A stretch of 64,000 bases of DNA from Citricoccus zhacaiensis (GTDB lineage: Bacteria > Actinomycetota > Actinomycetes > Actinomycetales > Micrococcaceae), in assembly GCF_014645315.1 (NCBI RefSeq), contig NZ_BMLQ01000004.1:1-64000 (forward strand). The letters are read 5' to 3'. The translations under genes were made by a program, and so were the position numbers. Under the pieces are notes generated by a model. It was given only the letters and a program-made list of their open reading frames with translations. It searched no databases and had not been told where the DNA came from. Every line of letters begins with the position of its first letter. Within the stretch, counting starts at the first letter, position 1. Positions 56,462 through 64,000 of this stretch are shown piece by piece.

Positions 56462-57006
56462 GCCGAACGCACCAGGTGGACGGCGTCGAAGGGGATCACC
56501 CGGAGCCCTCGGACGTTGCGCCCGCGCCGCTGTTCGTCCCGCGGGTGGACCGCCAGGTCGAGGTGGTCCAGCCCCACCCGGTCGATGGTCCCCTCCCCGA
56601 GCAGCCGCCCGTCCCGGCCGGCGACCACGAGAGCCACGCGGGTCCGGGACAACGACCGGTACAGGGAGCCGATGCCCAGCCGTCGCCGCCCGGTGGATGG
56701 TTCCCGGGCCACCACAGCCAGGGGGCTGTCGATAGCCGCCACGGCGGCGAGATTCACCACCAGGCTCCCGCTCTGGTCCGTCCCACCGATCCAGGTGGAC
56801 CCCACTGTGGAGAGGGTCAACTCCAGCCGCTGACCGTCCGTCAGCACGAGCGCCAGCGGCGACCCCACCGCACCGCGCAACCGATCAATGAGGGTGATCG
56901 CGGATCGCTCGCCGCGTGTCATCTCGGCCGCTTCGGCCTCCGTGTCCTGCCAGTGCCCCTGGGCCAGTTGGGCCTCTAGATCGGCAAACAGCCCGTCCCA
57001 TCTCAT
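56443..57006 (-). CDS. Conserved actinobacterial protein of unknown function
   Basis: 187-residue protein. N-terminal helix (MRWDGLFADLEAQLAQ), then beta-rich body with LALVLTDGQRLELTLSTVGSTWIG (about 50-73) and a C-terminal segment ending RVIPFDAVHLVRSA. No membrane helix, signal or catalytic motif. Found in Micrococcaceae between a BldC-like gene and the Rv3235/secA region. I do not recognise a function. ATG 57006; its 3' end overlaps the BldC-like gene. Confidence 0.7.
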   Translation of the reverse strand: MRWDGLFADLEAQLAQGHWQDTEAEAAEMTRGERSAITLIDRLRGAVGSPLALVLTDGQRLELTLSTVGSTWIGGTDQSGSLVVNLAAVAAIDSPLAVVAREPSTGRRRLGIGSLYRSLSRTRVALVVAGRDGRLLGEGTIDRVGLDHLDLAVHPRDEQRRGRNVRGLRVIPFDAVHLVRSAQASSV

Positions 57007-57240
57007 CTCCCCAGCCTAGACGGGGGATCCGGCCTGACCCGCCTCAAAGCGTGAACGGGCCATCGTGGGGACGGCCCGGGATCAGACGTGGCCAACGGCT
57101 CCTGTGTCACCAAATTGCATCAAACGTCATCAAACATCCGTCACATCATCCTCTTGACATCGTTGACGAACTATTGTTGCCTTAGTCCATCGAAGGAGAA
57201 CGGCGGGCGTCCGGCGCCCGCGTGGCTGAAGGGGCACAAC

Positions 57241-58020
57241 GTGAGTGCATCGTCTGAGAACCGCCGACCGGCACTCCGGGGTGAGGATCTGGTCCTGACC
57301 CTGCTGTGCACCGTGGCCGGGCCATTGCTGTGGTGGTTCGGCTCCACCGGGCTGGGAGGGGCCGCGCCGAGCGCGGGTCTGCCCCTCGTCGAGCGACTGG
57401 TGGCCTCCCTGTGTGCCGGAGCGGGCGCCGTCGTCGCCGCATGGTGGTTCCTGGCCGTGCTGGGCACTGCCCTGGTGGCTCTGGGTCACCGAACCAGGTC
57501 ACTCCGTCTCATCCGCTGCGGCATCACCCTCTCCCCCGCGTTCCTCCGCCGGGTGGCGGCGTCAGCCCTGGGCGTCAACCTGCTGCTGGCGCCGGGAGCC
57601 TGGGCCGCGCCGGGTTCCGCCGTCGAGCCACTTCCGGCGGCTCAAGACTCCGCTGCCCGGGCGGTCTCGGTGTACACACCCACTGCACTCCCCCATCCGG
57701 GATGGCTCTCGGCCTCCTCGGCATCCCTGCCGGACGAGCAACACCTGCCGACACCCACGTGGAAACCCTCAGCCCCGGTTCCGTCAGCGCCCGGTGCACC
57801 TCGCTCGGGCCAGCCCGCCACGGACGACGCCAAGACCGTCACGGTGCGCCGGGGTGATTGCCTCTGGGACATCGCAGCACACGAACTGGGTCCCACGGCC
57901 ACCGACCTGGAAGTGGACGGCCGATGGCGTCAGTGGCATGACCACAACCGGACCGTGATTGGCGGCGATGCCGACGTGCTCATCCCCGGCACCGTCCTCA
58001 CGGCACCGCCCCTGAGCTAA
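57241..58020 (+). CDS. LysM-domain membrane protein
   Basis: 259-residue protein. Two membrane helices (about 18-40 and 55-80), a basic segment, a third hydrophobic stretch (about 100-122), a Pro/Ser/Ala-rich extracellular linker (about 125-200) and a LysM domain (about 200-258; KTVTVRRGDCLWDIAAHELG). LysM binds peptidoglycan; the large N-terminal half is typical of actinobacterial proteins near the cpa-like genes. GTG 57241 with GAAGGGG upstream. A TTGACA at 57153 may be its -35 but no clear -10 is seen. Confidence 0.82.
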   Translation: MSASSENRRPALRGEDLVLTLLCTVAGPLLWWFGSTGLGGAAPSAGLPLVERLVASLCAGAGAVVAAWWFLAVLGTALVALGHRTRSLRLIRCGITLSPAFLRRVAASALGVNLLLAPGAWAAPGSAVEPLPAAQDSAARAVSVYTPTALPHPGWLSASSASLPDEQHLPTPTWKPSAPVPSAPGAPRSGQPATDDAKTVTVRRGDCLWDIAAHELGPTATDLEVDGRWRQWHDHNRTVIGGDADVLIPGTVLTAPPLS

Positions 58021-58112
58021 GCCGCACCCTGCACCGTACGCCCGACCGCACGCCAGTCCGAAGCCCCCACCGAACCGCGAACACGCTCGATTCCAGTACA
58101 TCCGGAGGAACC

Positions 58113-58679
58113 ATGACGACCCCGACCACGGCTGCAGACCAGGCCCCGGAGCGAACTCCGGCCCTGACCGTCACCGCCGTTCCAGCCACCCTGCCGCCCC
58201 TGGATTCCGTGGCCGGCTCCAGCCTGGGGCTGGTCTCCCGTCCAGCCCAGAGTCAGCAGCACGCGGCGTGGGCGCCCCGGCAGCGTCCACTCGACGACAC
58301 CACGACGGCCGAACGTGGCCAGGCCGAGCGTCGCCGAGAGGAAGAACGCCATGTCCGTTCCCTGGCGCGGATCGTGGCCTTGGCCTGCGTCGAGGCCGAA
58401 CTCGGGCTTCGGCCGGCACGTCAACTGTCCGCATGGCTCGACCTGGCCACCTACCAGAAGATGATCCGCCGAGCCGACCTGGCCCAACGCATCCGGGCCA
58501 CCCGGACCGATGGCCCCGCCGCGGCGCCCAAGGCCCTCGGGGCCCGAGCCTGCCGCCTGGGCCAGGAGGCCTACGAAGCCAGCGCCACCGTCCAATTGCC
58601 CGACCGCGCCCGGGCCATGGCCTTGCGGATCGAGAAGCACCGCAACCGGTGGAAGGTCACGGCGTTGGAGCTCGGCTAG
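58113..58679 (+). CDS. Rv3235-family protein
   Basis: 188-residue protein of unknown function. The C-terminal half has the conserved [28 protein letters not shown] and ends [19 protein letters not shown]. The first 75 residues are Pro/Ala/Thr-rich. ATG 58113 with GGAGG upstream. It lies beside secA as in mycobacteria (Rv3235 near Rv3240c), and its stop shares CTAG with the secA stop. Confidence 0.87.
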   Translation: MTTPTTAADQAPERTPALTVTAVPATLPPLDSVAGSSLGLVSRPAQSQQHAAWAPRQRPLDDTTTAERGQAERRREEERHVRSLARIVALACVEAELGLRPARQLSAWLDLATYQKMIRRADLAQRIRATRTDGPAAAPKALGARACRLGQEAYEASATVQLPDRARAMALRIEKHRNRWKVTALELG

Positions 58680-61465
58680 CGGCGGCTCTTCTTGGACTTC
58701 TTGGCACCGCGAGGAGCGCTCTTGGCCCCGCCGGTCCCGTTGCCGGAGCCATTCCGGCCGGCCTCGTCAGCGGCGGCGGCAGAGGCCTGACCGCTGGTCG
58801 CCCCGTCGGTGCGGCGCACCTGCGTGGTGACCTCACCGGAGTCCGACGGCGCGGAGAACCGCAGGGTGGACGGCTGGCGGGGCGCGTCGAGGCCCTTCAC
58901 GTTCAGGACCGGCGTCATGGTCGCGGACCGGGCATCCTGGACACCGGGCAACGAGGTCGGGGCCGGAGCGGTCTGCACCTCGAGGTTGAACAGGTAGCCG
59001 ATCGATTCCTCTCGGATGGCCTCCATCATGGCCTCGAACAGGAGGAAACCCTCGCGCTGGTACTCCACCAGGGGATCACGCTGGGCCATGGAACGCAGCC
59101 CGATGCCCTCCTTGAGGTAGTCCATCTCGTAGAGGTGCTCCTGCCACTTCCGGCCGATCACCGAGAGCACCACGCGGCGCTCCAGTTCGCGCAGGGTGTC
59201 CGGACCGATGGCCTTCTCGCGGTCCTCATAGGCCAGCCGGGCGTCGGAGACCAGCTCACGCTTCAGGTCCTCGGCCTTGAGCTTCGTCAGGCCGCCGGAC
59301 TCCTCCACCACCTCGTCCACGGTGACGCCCACCGGGTACATCTGCTTCAGATCCGTCCAGAGCTGGTCCAGGTCCCAGTCGCCGGCGTGCCCGGCTCCGG
59401 TGGCCTCATCCACCACGGTGGAGACGGCATCCTCGAGGAAGTTCTGGATCTTCGACCGCAGGTCCTCCCCCTCCAGGATGTGCCGGCGGTCCGTGTAGAT
59501 GGCCTCACGCTGGCGGTTCATCACGTCGTCGTACTTCAGCACGTTCTTGCGCTGCTCGGTGTTGCGCGATTCGACCTGCTGCTGGGCGTTCTGGATCGCC
59601 CCGGACACCATCTTCGATTCCAGCGCCATGTCATCCGGAACGGAGGCGGAGTTCATGATGCGGGACGCGGCACCCGGATTGAAGAGGCGCATCAGGTCAT
59701 CGGTCAGCGAGAGGTAGAAACGGGATTCGCCCGGATCACCCTGACGGCCGGAACGGCCGCGCAGCTGGTTGTCGATGCGCCGGGACTCGTGCCGCTCGGT
59801 GCCGAGGACGTAGAGCCCGCCGAGTGCGAGGACCTCCTCGTGTTCCTTCTTGACGCCCTCCTGGGCGGCGGCCAGGACCTCGTCCCACAGTTCCTCGTAG
59901 CGTTCGGCGTCCTCGACGGGGTCCACGCCACGCTTCTGCATCTCATCGACCGCGTTGTGCTCGGCGTTGCCGCCCAGCATGATGTCGGTACCGCGGCCGG
60001 CCATATTGGTGGCCACCGTGACGGCCCCCTTGCGGCCCGCCTGAGCCACGATCGAGGCCTCACGTGCGTGGTTCTTGGCGTTGAGCACCTCGTGCCGCAC
60101 GCCGTTCTTGGCCAACAGCTTGGAGAGGTACTCGGACTTCTCCACCGAGGTGGTGCCCACCAGCACGGGCTGGCCCTTCTCGTGCCGCTCGGCGATGTCC
60201 TTGACCACCGCGTCGAACTTCGCCACCTCGTTCTTGTAGATGAGGTCGGTCTGGTCCTCGCGCTGCTTGGGCTTGTTGGAGGGGATGACCACCACGCCGA
60301 GCTGGTAGGTGGACATGAACTCGCCGGCCTCGGTCTCGGCGGTACCGGTCATGCCGGACAGCTTCTCGTAGAGACGGAAGTAGTTCTGCAGGGTGACGGT
60401 GGCCAGGGTCTGGTTCTCCGCCTTGATCTGCACGCCCTCCTTGGCCTCGATGGCCTGATGCATGCCCTCGTTGTAGCGGCGGCCGGCCAGGACACGGCCG
60501 GTGTGCTCATCCACGATGTTGACCTCGCCGCCCAGCACGACGTAGTCCTTGTCCTTCTTGAACAGCTCCTTGGCCTTGATGGCGTTGTTCAGGTACTGGA
60601 TCAGCGGGGTGTTGGCGGACTCGTAGAGGTTGGTGATGCCCAGCCAGTCCTCCGTCTTCTCGATGCCCGGCTCGAGCACGCCGACGGTCTTCTTCTTCTC
60701 GTCGACCTCGTAGTCCTCGTCCAGGGTCAGCTTGCGCACCAGCTTGGAGAACTCGGTGTACCAGCGGGAGGCGTCACCCTGGGCCGGACCGGAGATGATC
60801 AGCGGAGTGCGGGCCTCGTCGATGAGGATGGAGTCGACCTCGTCGACGATGGCGAAGTGGTGGCCACGCTGGACGAGTTCGTCCTTGGACCAGGCCATGT
60901 TGTCCCGCAGGTAGTCGAAGCCGAACTCGTTGTTCGTGCCGTAGGTGATGTCCGCGGCGTACTGGGCGCGCCGGGTGGCCGGATCCTGGTTGGCGACGAT
61001 CACGCCGGTCTCCAGGCCGAGGAACCGGAAGACGCGGCCCATGAGCTCGGACTGGTAGCTGGCGAGGTAGTCGTTGACCGTGATGACGTGGACGCCCTGG
61101 CCGGAGAGGGCGTTGAGGTAGGCCGGGGCGGTGGCCACGAGGGTCTTGCCCTCACCGGTCTTCATCTCGGCGATGTTCCCGAGGTGCAGGGCCGCACCGC
61201 CCATCAGCTGGACGTCGTAGTGACGTTGACCGAGAGTACGTCCGGCCGCCTCGCGGACAGCCGCGAAGGCCTCGGGCAGCAGTGAGTCGAGCGACTCGCC
61301 GCCGGCGATCCGCTCACGGAACGCGTCGGTCTCGCCGCGCAGCTCGGCGTCGGACATCTCGCGGAACTCGTCCTCGAGGACATTGATGGCGTCGGCGAAT
61401 CCCCTCAGGCGCTTGAGGACCTTCTTGTCCCCGGTCTTCAGGATTCGTTCGATGAATGATGCCAC
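58676..61465 (-). CDS. secA: Preprotein translocase ATPase SecA
   Basis: Motor of the Sec pathway; pushes unfolded proteins through SecYEG. 929 residues, with Walker A MKTGEGKT near 105, [19 protein letters not shown] near 210, and [17 protein letters not shown] in the second nucleotide domain. The C-terminus is Gly/Lys-rich ([16 protein letters not shown]) and lacks the Cys/His zinc motif found in E. coli SecA, as usual for actinobacterial SecA1. ATG 61465. A 100-base gap and a hairpin separate it from the upstream gene. Confidence 0.98.
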   Translation of the reverse strand: MASFIERILKTGDKKVLKRLRGFADAINVLEDEFREMSDAELRGETDAFRERIAGGESLDSLLPEAFAAVREAAGRTLGQRHYDVQLMGGAALHLGNIAEMKTGEGKTLVATAPAYLNALSGQGVHVITVNDYLASYQSELMGRVFRFLGLETGVIVANQDPATRRAQYAADITYGTNNEFGFDYLRDNMAWSKDELVQRGHHFAIVDEVDSILIDEARTPLIISGPAQGDASRWYTEFSKLVRKLTLDEDYEVDEKKKTVGVLEPGIEKTEDWLGITNLYESANTPLIQYLNNAIKAKELFKKDKDYVVLGGEVNIVDEHTGRVLAGRRYNEGMHQAIEAKEGVQIKAENQTLATVTLQNYFRLYEKLSGMTGTAETEAGEFMSTYQLGVVVIPSNKPKQREDQTDLIYKNEVAKFDAVVKDIAERHEKGQPVLVGTTSVEKSEYLSKLLAKNGVRHEVLNAKNHAREASIVAQAGRKGAVTVATNMAGRGTDIMLGGNAEHNAVDEMQKRGVDPVEDAERYEELWDEVLAAAQEGVKKEHEEVLALGGLYVLGTERHESRRIDNQLRGRSGRQGDPGESRFYLSLTDDLMRLFNPGAASRIMNSASVPDDMALESKMVSGAIQNAQQQVESRNTEQRKNVLKYDDVMNRQREAIYTDRRHILEGEDLRSKIQNFLEDAVSTVVDEATGAGHAGDWDLDQLWTDLKQMYPVGVTVDEVVEESGGLTKLKAEDLKRELVSDARLAYEDREKAIGPDTLRELERRVVLSVIGRKWQEHLYEMDYLKEGIGLRSMAQRDPLVEYQREGFLLFEAMMEAIREESIGYLFNLEVQTAPAPTSLPGVQDARSATMTPVLNVKGLDAPRQPSTLRFSAPSDSGEVTTQVRRTDGATSGQASAAAADEAGRNGSGNGTGGAKSAPRGAKKSKKSRR

Positions 61466-61564
61466 GTGCCTAGACTCCCTGTTCCCCGGTGCACCGGGTG
61501 CGTCGGTATGCGTTGCGCTCGGGTACCCCGGTCCGGCCAGCGGCCACGGGGATACCCGGACAGT

Positions 61565-62836
61565 CTACGGTCTAATCTCTGGGAGCTTCCTCCATGTCCG
61601 CCGCAGTTCCACTGGCAGGTCCCCCTCGGCATTCCCCTCCACCACCACGTCCTCGAGGCCCAGCCATCCAGCCAGCTCGCCCAGCTCGGCGGCCAGCTCC
61701 ACCACCAGCTGCGCGACGCCGGCCGCCCGGCCCCCTGCCCCGCTCGCCTTCCCTGGGCCGCCGGGAACCACGGCCGGGTCCTCGGACCAAGCACCGCGCA
61801 CCAGCAGCACCTTGCCGGCACGGTCCGCCTTGAGGTCGACCTGGGCGACCAGCCGCTCCCCGAGCAGGAACAACAGGGAGTAATATCCCCGGGTCCGTTT
61901 CGGAGCAGGGGTGTAGATCCCCAGGCGGTACCGGACGCCGAACAGCGCCTCGACCCGCGGCCGGTGGAACACCAGTGGATCGAAGGGATTGACCAGGGCC
62001 CGGCCCGTCGCGACCCTGGGTGTCACCGCCTCGGCATGGCGCCACGCTGCCACCGTCGTCCCGCGGAGACCCGGCAGCCGGACGGGTTCCAGCACGCCCT
62101 CGTGGTGCAGTTGCGCCGCTGCGGCGCGGGCGGCCGTGATGGTGATCCGGTAGTAGTCGGCGAGGCTGGCCTCGGTGGCCACCCCCAGGGCCCGGGCGGC
62201 AGTGCCCACCAGCTCCAGGGCCGCCGCGTGCCGGTCCGGCACCTCGGCCGCCGGGTCGATGGCCGAGGCCGGCACGAAGCGGCGTTCGAACTGGGGATTG
62301 CGGCCGGCACTCGCGATCTGCCCGGACGCGAAGAGGTCCTCGAGGACCCGCTTGACCACGGACCAGTTCCAGCCCCAGTGCCCCTGGTGGCCGCCGTGGT
62401 GCCCCAGCCGGTCCTCGACCTGGCGCGCCGTCAGCGGGCGGGAAGCCGAGAGCACGGTGAGGATCTGGCGCGACAGTTCGTCCCTGATCTGTGTGTCCAG
62501 GTCCGTGGCGGTCATCCAGGTGCGACGCTGGACCGCCACGAGCGCCGGCCGCAACCGGATCGGGACCAGGGAGGCCTCGTGGGCCCAGTATTCGGTCCAT
62601 GGTCTCGGACTCCGCTGGAACAACCGGTCCAGCAGAGCCGGGTCATAGGGACCCAGTCGGCTGTAGAGGGGTACGTAGTGGGCCCGCGCCAGGATGTTGA
62701 CGGAGTCCACCTGGAGCACGCCGAGCCGGTCCAGGGTCGATCTGACCTTTCGGCTGCCGGGCAGGCCCGGCCGACGTCGTTGGTGGATCAGCTGGGCTGC
62801 CAGCGCCGTCCGGCGGGCCTCGGAGTGGCCGAGCAC
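61565..62836 (-). CDS. YcaQ-family DNA glycosylase (winged-helix)
   Basis: Crosslink-repair or DNA-binding winged-helix protein of the YcaQ/AlkX family, 423 residues. Conserved features: LGVLQVDSVNILARAHYVPLYSRLG, YWAHEASLVP, NPQFERRF and NPFDPLVFHRPR, near the QxD/Q-type active site (the family glycosylase residues lie in QVDS). GTG 62836 fits the family start (GHSEARRTALAAQ) but stands 3 bases after a 12-bp hairpin with no ordinary ribosome site. It follows hpf. Confidence 0.85.
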   Translation of the reverse strand: MLGHSEARRTALAAQLIHQRRRPGLPGSRKVRSTLDRLGVLQVDSVNILARAHYVPLYSRLGPYDPALLDRLFQRSPRPWTEYWAHEASLVPIRLRPALVAVQRRTWMTATDLDTQIRDELSRQILTVLSASRPLTARQVEDRLGHHGGHQGHWGWNWSVVKRVLEDLFASGQIASAGRNPQFERRFVPASAIDPAAEVPDRHAAALELVGTAARALGVATEASLADYYRITITAARAAAAQLHHEGVLEPVRLPGLRGTTVAAWRHAEAVTPRVATGRALVNPFDPLVFHRPRVEALFGVRYRLGIYTPAPKRTRGYYSLLFLLGERLVAQVDLKADRAGKVLLVRGAWSEDPAVVPGGPGKASGAGGRAAGVAQLVVELAAELGELAGWLGLEDVVVEGNAEGDLPVELRRTWRKLPEIRP

Positions 62837-62839
62837 CGG

Positions 62840-62867
62840 CCCGCCCGGCCCCGAAGGGCCGGGCGGG
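62840..62867 (-). terminator. 12-bp hairpin between hpf and the YcaQ gene
   Basis: 62840-62851 pairs perfectly with 62856-62867 (loop CGAA). It lies 28 bases beyond the hpf stop and touches the start of the next gene. Confidence 0.55.
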
Positions 62868-62894
62868 CGGCGGCCACGGCGTGGCGCCAGGGAC

Positions 62895-63575
62895 TCAGAC
62901 GGTTGCGGCTCGATAGTGGACGTCCTCTTCCTGGACCTCAGCGTCAGGATGGTCGGCGTCGAGGGTGATGACACCGTAGCTCCAGCCCTTGCGGCGATAG
63001 ACAGCGGAGGGCCGGCCGGTGGAATCGTCGATGAAGAGGTAGAAATCGTGTCCCACCAGCTCCATGGCATCGACGGCGTCGTCAACGCTGACGGGCGTGG
63101 CGGGGAACACCTTCTTGCGGATCCGCACGGGGACCTCGCCGTCGTCCTCCCGGGCGGCGTGGTTCTCCGCGGCCTGGTCCGCCTTGACCTGCTCCACCAG
63201 TGACTGCCCCGGTTGGACCAGGGGCAACGCCGCCGTCGCGTCCGCCACCGAAACCCGCTTCTGGTGACGGTCCTTCTGCCGGTCACGGAGGCGCCTCAAC
63301 CGCTCCAGGAGCTTGCCGAAGGCAAGATCGAAGGCGGCGAACTTGTCGTCAGCCTGGGCCTCCGCACGAATGACCTTGCCCTTGCCGTGGACGGTCAACT
63401 CCACGGTGAGCTTCTCGTCCGAATGACGGTGGTTGGTCTGCTTGGTGACCTTGATCTCCAGCCCCTGAGCGCGTGTGGATAGCTGCTCGATCTTGCTGAA
63501 CTTCTCCTGGGCGTAGTCCCGGAACCGATCCGGAAGGGAGACGTTGCGGGCAACGTAGCTGACGTCCATGGTCAT
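62895..63575 (-). CDS. hpf: Ribosome hibernation promoting factor, long form
   Basis: 226-residue factor that pairs ribosomes into inactive 100S dimers. N-terminal S30AE/YfiA domain (about 1-105: DVSYVARNVSLPDRFRDYAQ) binds in the mRNA channel; a linker (about 110-165) leads to the C-terminal dimerisation domain (about 168-222: DDAVDAMELVGHDFYLFIDD). ATG 63575 with AGGAGG 7 bases upstream. Expected to rise in stationary phase or hypoxia. Confidence 0.96.
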   Translation of the reverse strand: MTMDVSYVARNVSLPDRFRDYAQEKFSKIEQLSTRAQGLEIKVTKQTNHRHSDEKLTVELTVHGKGKVIRAEAQADDKFAAFDLAFGKLLERLRRLRDRQKDRHQKRVSVADATAALPLVQPGQSLVEQVKADQAAENHAAREDDGEVPVRIRKKVFPATPVSVDDAVDAMELVGHDFYLFIDDSTGRPSAVYRRKGWSYGVITLDADHPDAEVQEEDVHYRAATV

Positions 63576-63604
63576 GATGTCCTCCTAGGAGCCTGACGGC
63601 TATT

Positions 63605-63616
63605 CGAACATGTTCG
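63605..63616. promoter_or_regulatory. CGAACATGTTCG palindrome upstream of hpf
   Basis: A perfect 12-bp palindrome 30 bases before the hpf start. Its half-sites match LexA boxes but the spacing is two bases too short. A regulator site is possible. Confidence 0.35.
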
Positions 63617-63659
63617 TGCACCGTGCAGCCGGCCCCGTGCCGGCCCCTTAATGCACCTC

Positions 63660-63691
63660 GGCGGCGGGAAGAACTCCTCCTTCCAGCCGCC
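63660..63691 (-). terminator. Terminator after comF
   Basis: 12-bp stem with one mismatch (63660-63671 with 63680-63691), 47 bases past the comF stop on the minus strand. Confidence 0.5.
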
Positions 63692-63737
63692 GAAGACGAT
63701 CCCCGAGGGGTCCGTTGCCCTCACCCTAGTACTTTCT

Positions 63738-64000
63738 TCACGCCGAGTTAAGACCTTCGTCAGGTGCCGTCCCCGGTGCCGTCACTGCGGCCACCACCAC
63801 CGCGCCCACCGGGCGGACTCCCGCCTGTTCGAGGGCATGCCACGTGGCCGCGAGGGTGGAGCCCGTGGTCATGACGTCGTCGAACACCACCACGTTGCGT
63901 CCGGGATCCCGGTGGGCTCCCGCGGCGAAGCGCCTGGTGGTCTGGAACCGGTCCCGTCCACGATGGCGCCGCTGCCGCGATCCGGTGCCTGCGTGACTGC
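63738..64000 (-). CDS. ComF-family phosphoribosyltransferase, partial
   Basis: The 3' end of a gene entering from the right edge. The last 87 residues include VVVFDDVMTTGST, the PRPP-binding loop of type I phosphoribosyltransferases, and RQRRHRGRDRFQTTRRFA, typical of ComF proteins, which take part in competence or DNA uptake. The C-terminal tail ends GTAPDEGLNSA before TGA at 63738. The N-terminal zinc-finger part lies outside the window. Gene order comF-hpf-secA is usual for Micrococcaceae. Confidence 0.8.
   Translation of the reverse strand, partial: SHAGTGSRQRRHRGRDRFQTTRRFAAGAHRDPGRNVVVFDDVMTTGSTLAATWHALEQAGVRPVGAVVVAAVTAPGTAPDEGLNSA

Noticed and set aside
63605-63616. LexA box in front of hpf
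   Set aside because: Only two bases between half-sites; LexA boxes need four.

Overview
The window is high-GC actinobacterial chromosome. Gene content and order (whiB1 next to a PdtaS-type kinase, comF-hpf-secA with an Rv3235-type gene, argCJBDFR, infC-rpmI-rplT, rpf with LysM, and several leaderless promoters with TAnnnT -10 boxes) point to Micrococcaceae, perhaps near Citricoccus, Micrococcus or Kocuria. The genus is a guess. I saw no insertion sequence, prophage, CRISPR array or tRNA. Coding density is high and most genes are housekeeping.

Layout. 1-690: promoter and leader of an rRNA operon that runs off the left edge on the minus strand. 690-8000 (minus): tyrS, a HelD/HelR-like RNA polymerase recycling ATPase, an alkyladenine DNA glycosylase, argH and argG. 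8180-10590 (plus): an ankyrin protein, an Rpf cell-wall hydrolase and a lipoprotein. 10618-16688 (minus): the arginine operon argC-J-B-D-F-R with overlapping stops and starts. ARG-box-like operators lie over the argC and argG promoters.

16798-24391 is the most unusual part. After a quinone oxidoreductase comes a 1382-residue adenylation/thiolation/six-helix/three-acyltransferase-like enzyme with the architecture of epsilon-poly-L-lysine synthetase (Pls). It is translationally coupled to an M1 metallopeptidase, which converges on a Sfp-type phosphopantetheinyl transferase encoded behind pheST. Together they look like a self-contained poly(amino acid) pathway: carrier activation, membrane-bound polymerisation, and trimming or self-protection.

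28343-37952: a small HExxH protein, a luciferase-like oxidoreductase, and an iron-siderophore uptake block (substrate-binding lipoprotein, siderophore-interacting protein fused to a methyltransferase-like half, AraC regulator, two permeases, ATPase) around a DtxR/IdeR-type iron box, followed by an MFS exporter with no visible start codon. 37949-43230: pyroglutamyl peptidase, Rv2578c-type radical SAM protein, Nudix hydrolase, MFS transporter, GlsB-type stress protein and SpoU methyltransferase. 43287-45129: the infC-rpmI-rplT operon with an ATT start for infC. 45457-53609: DUF1844 protein, membrane protein, whiB1, PdtaS kinase and a giant NAD-glutamate dehydrogenase. 53769-58679: CpaE-like and CpaB-like proteins without other pilus genes, a BldC-like regulator with two DnaA boxes upstream, LysM and Rv3235 proteins. 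58676-64000 (minus): secA, a YcaQ-type glycosylase, hpf and the 3' end of comF.
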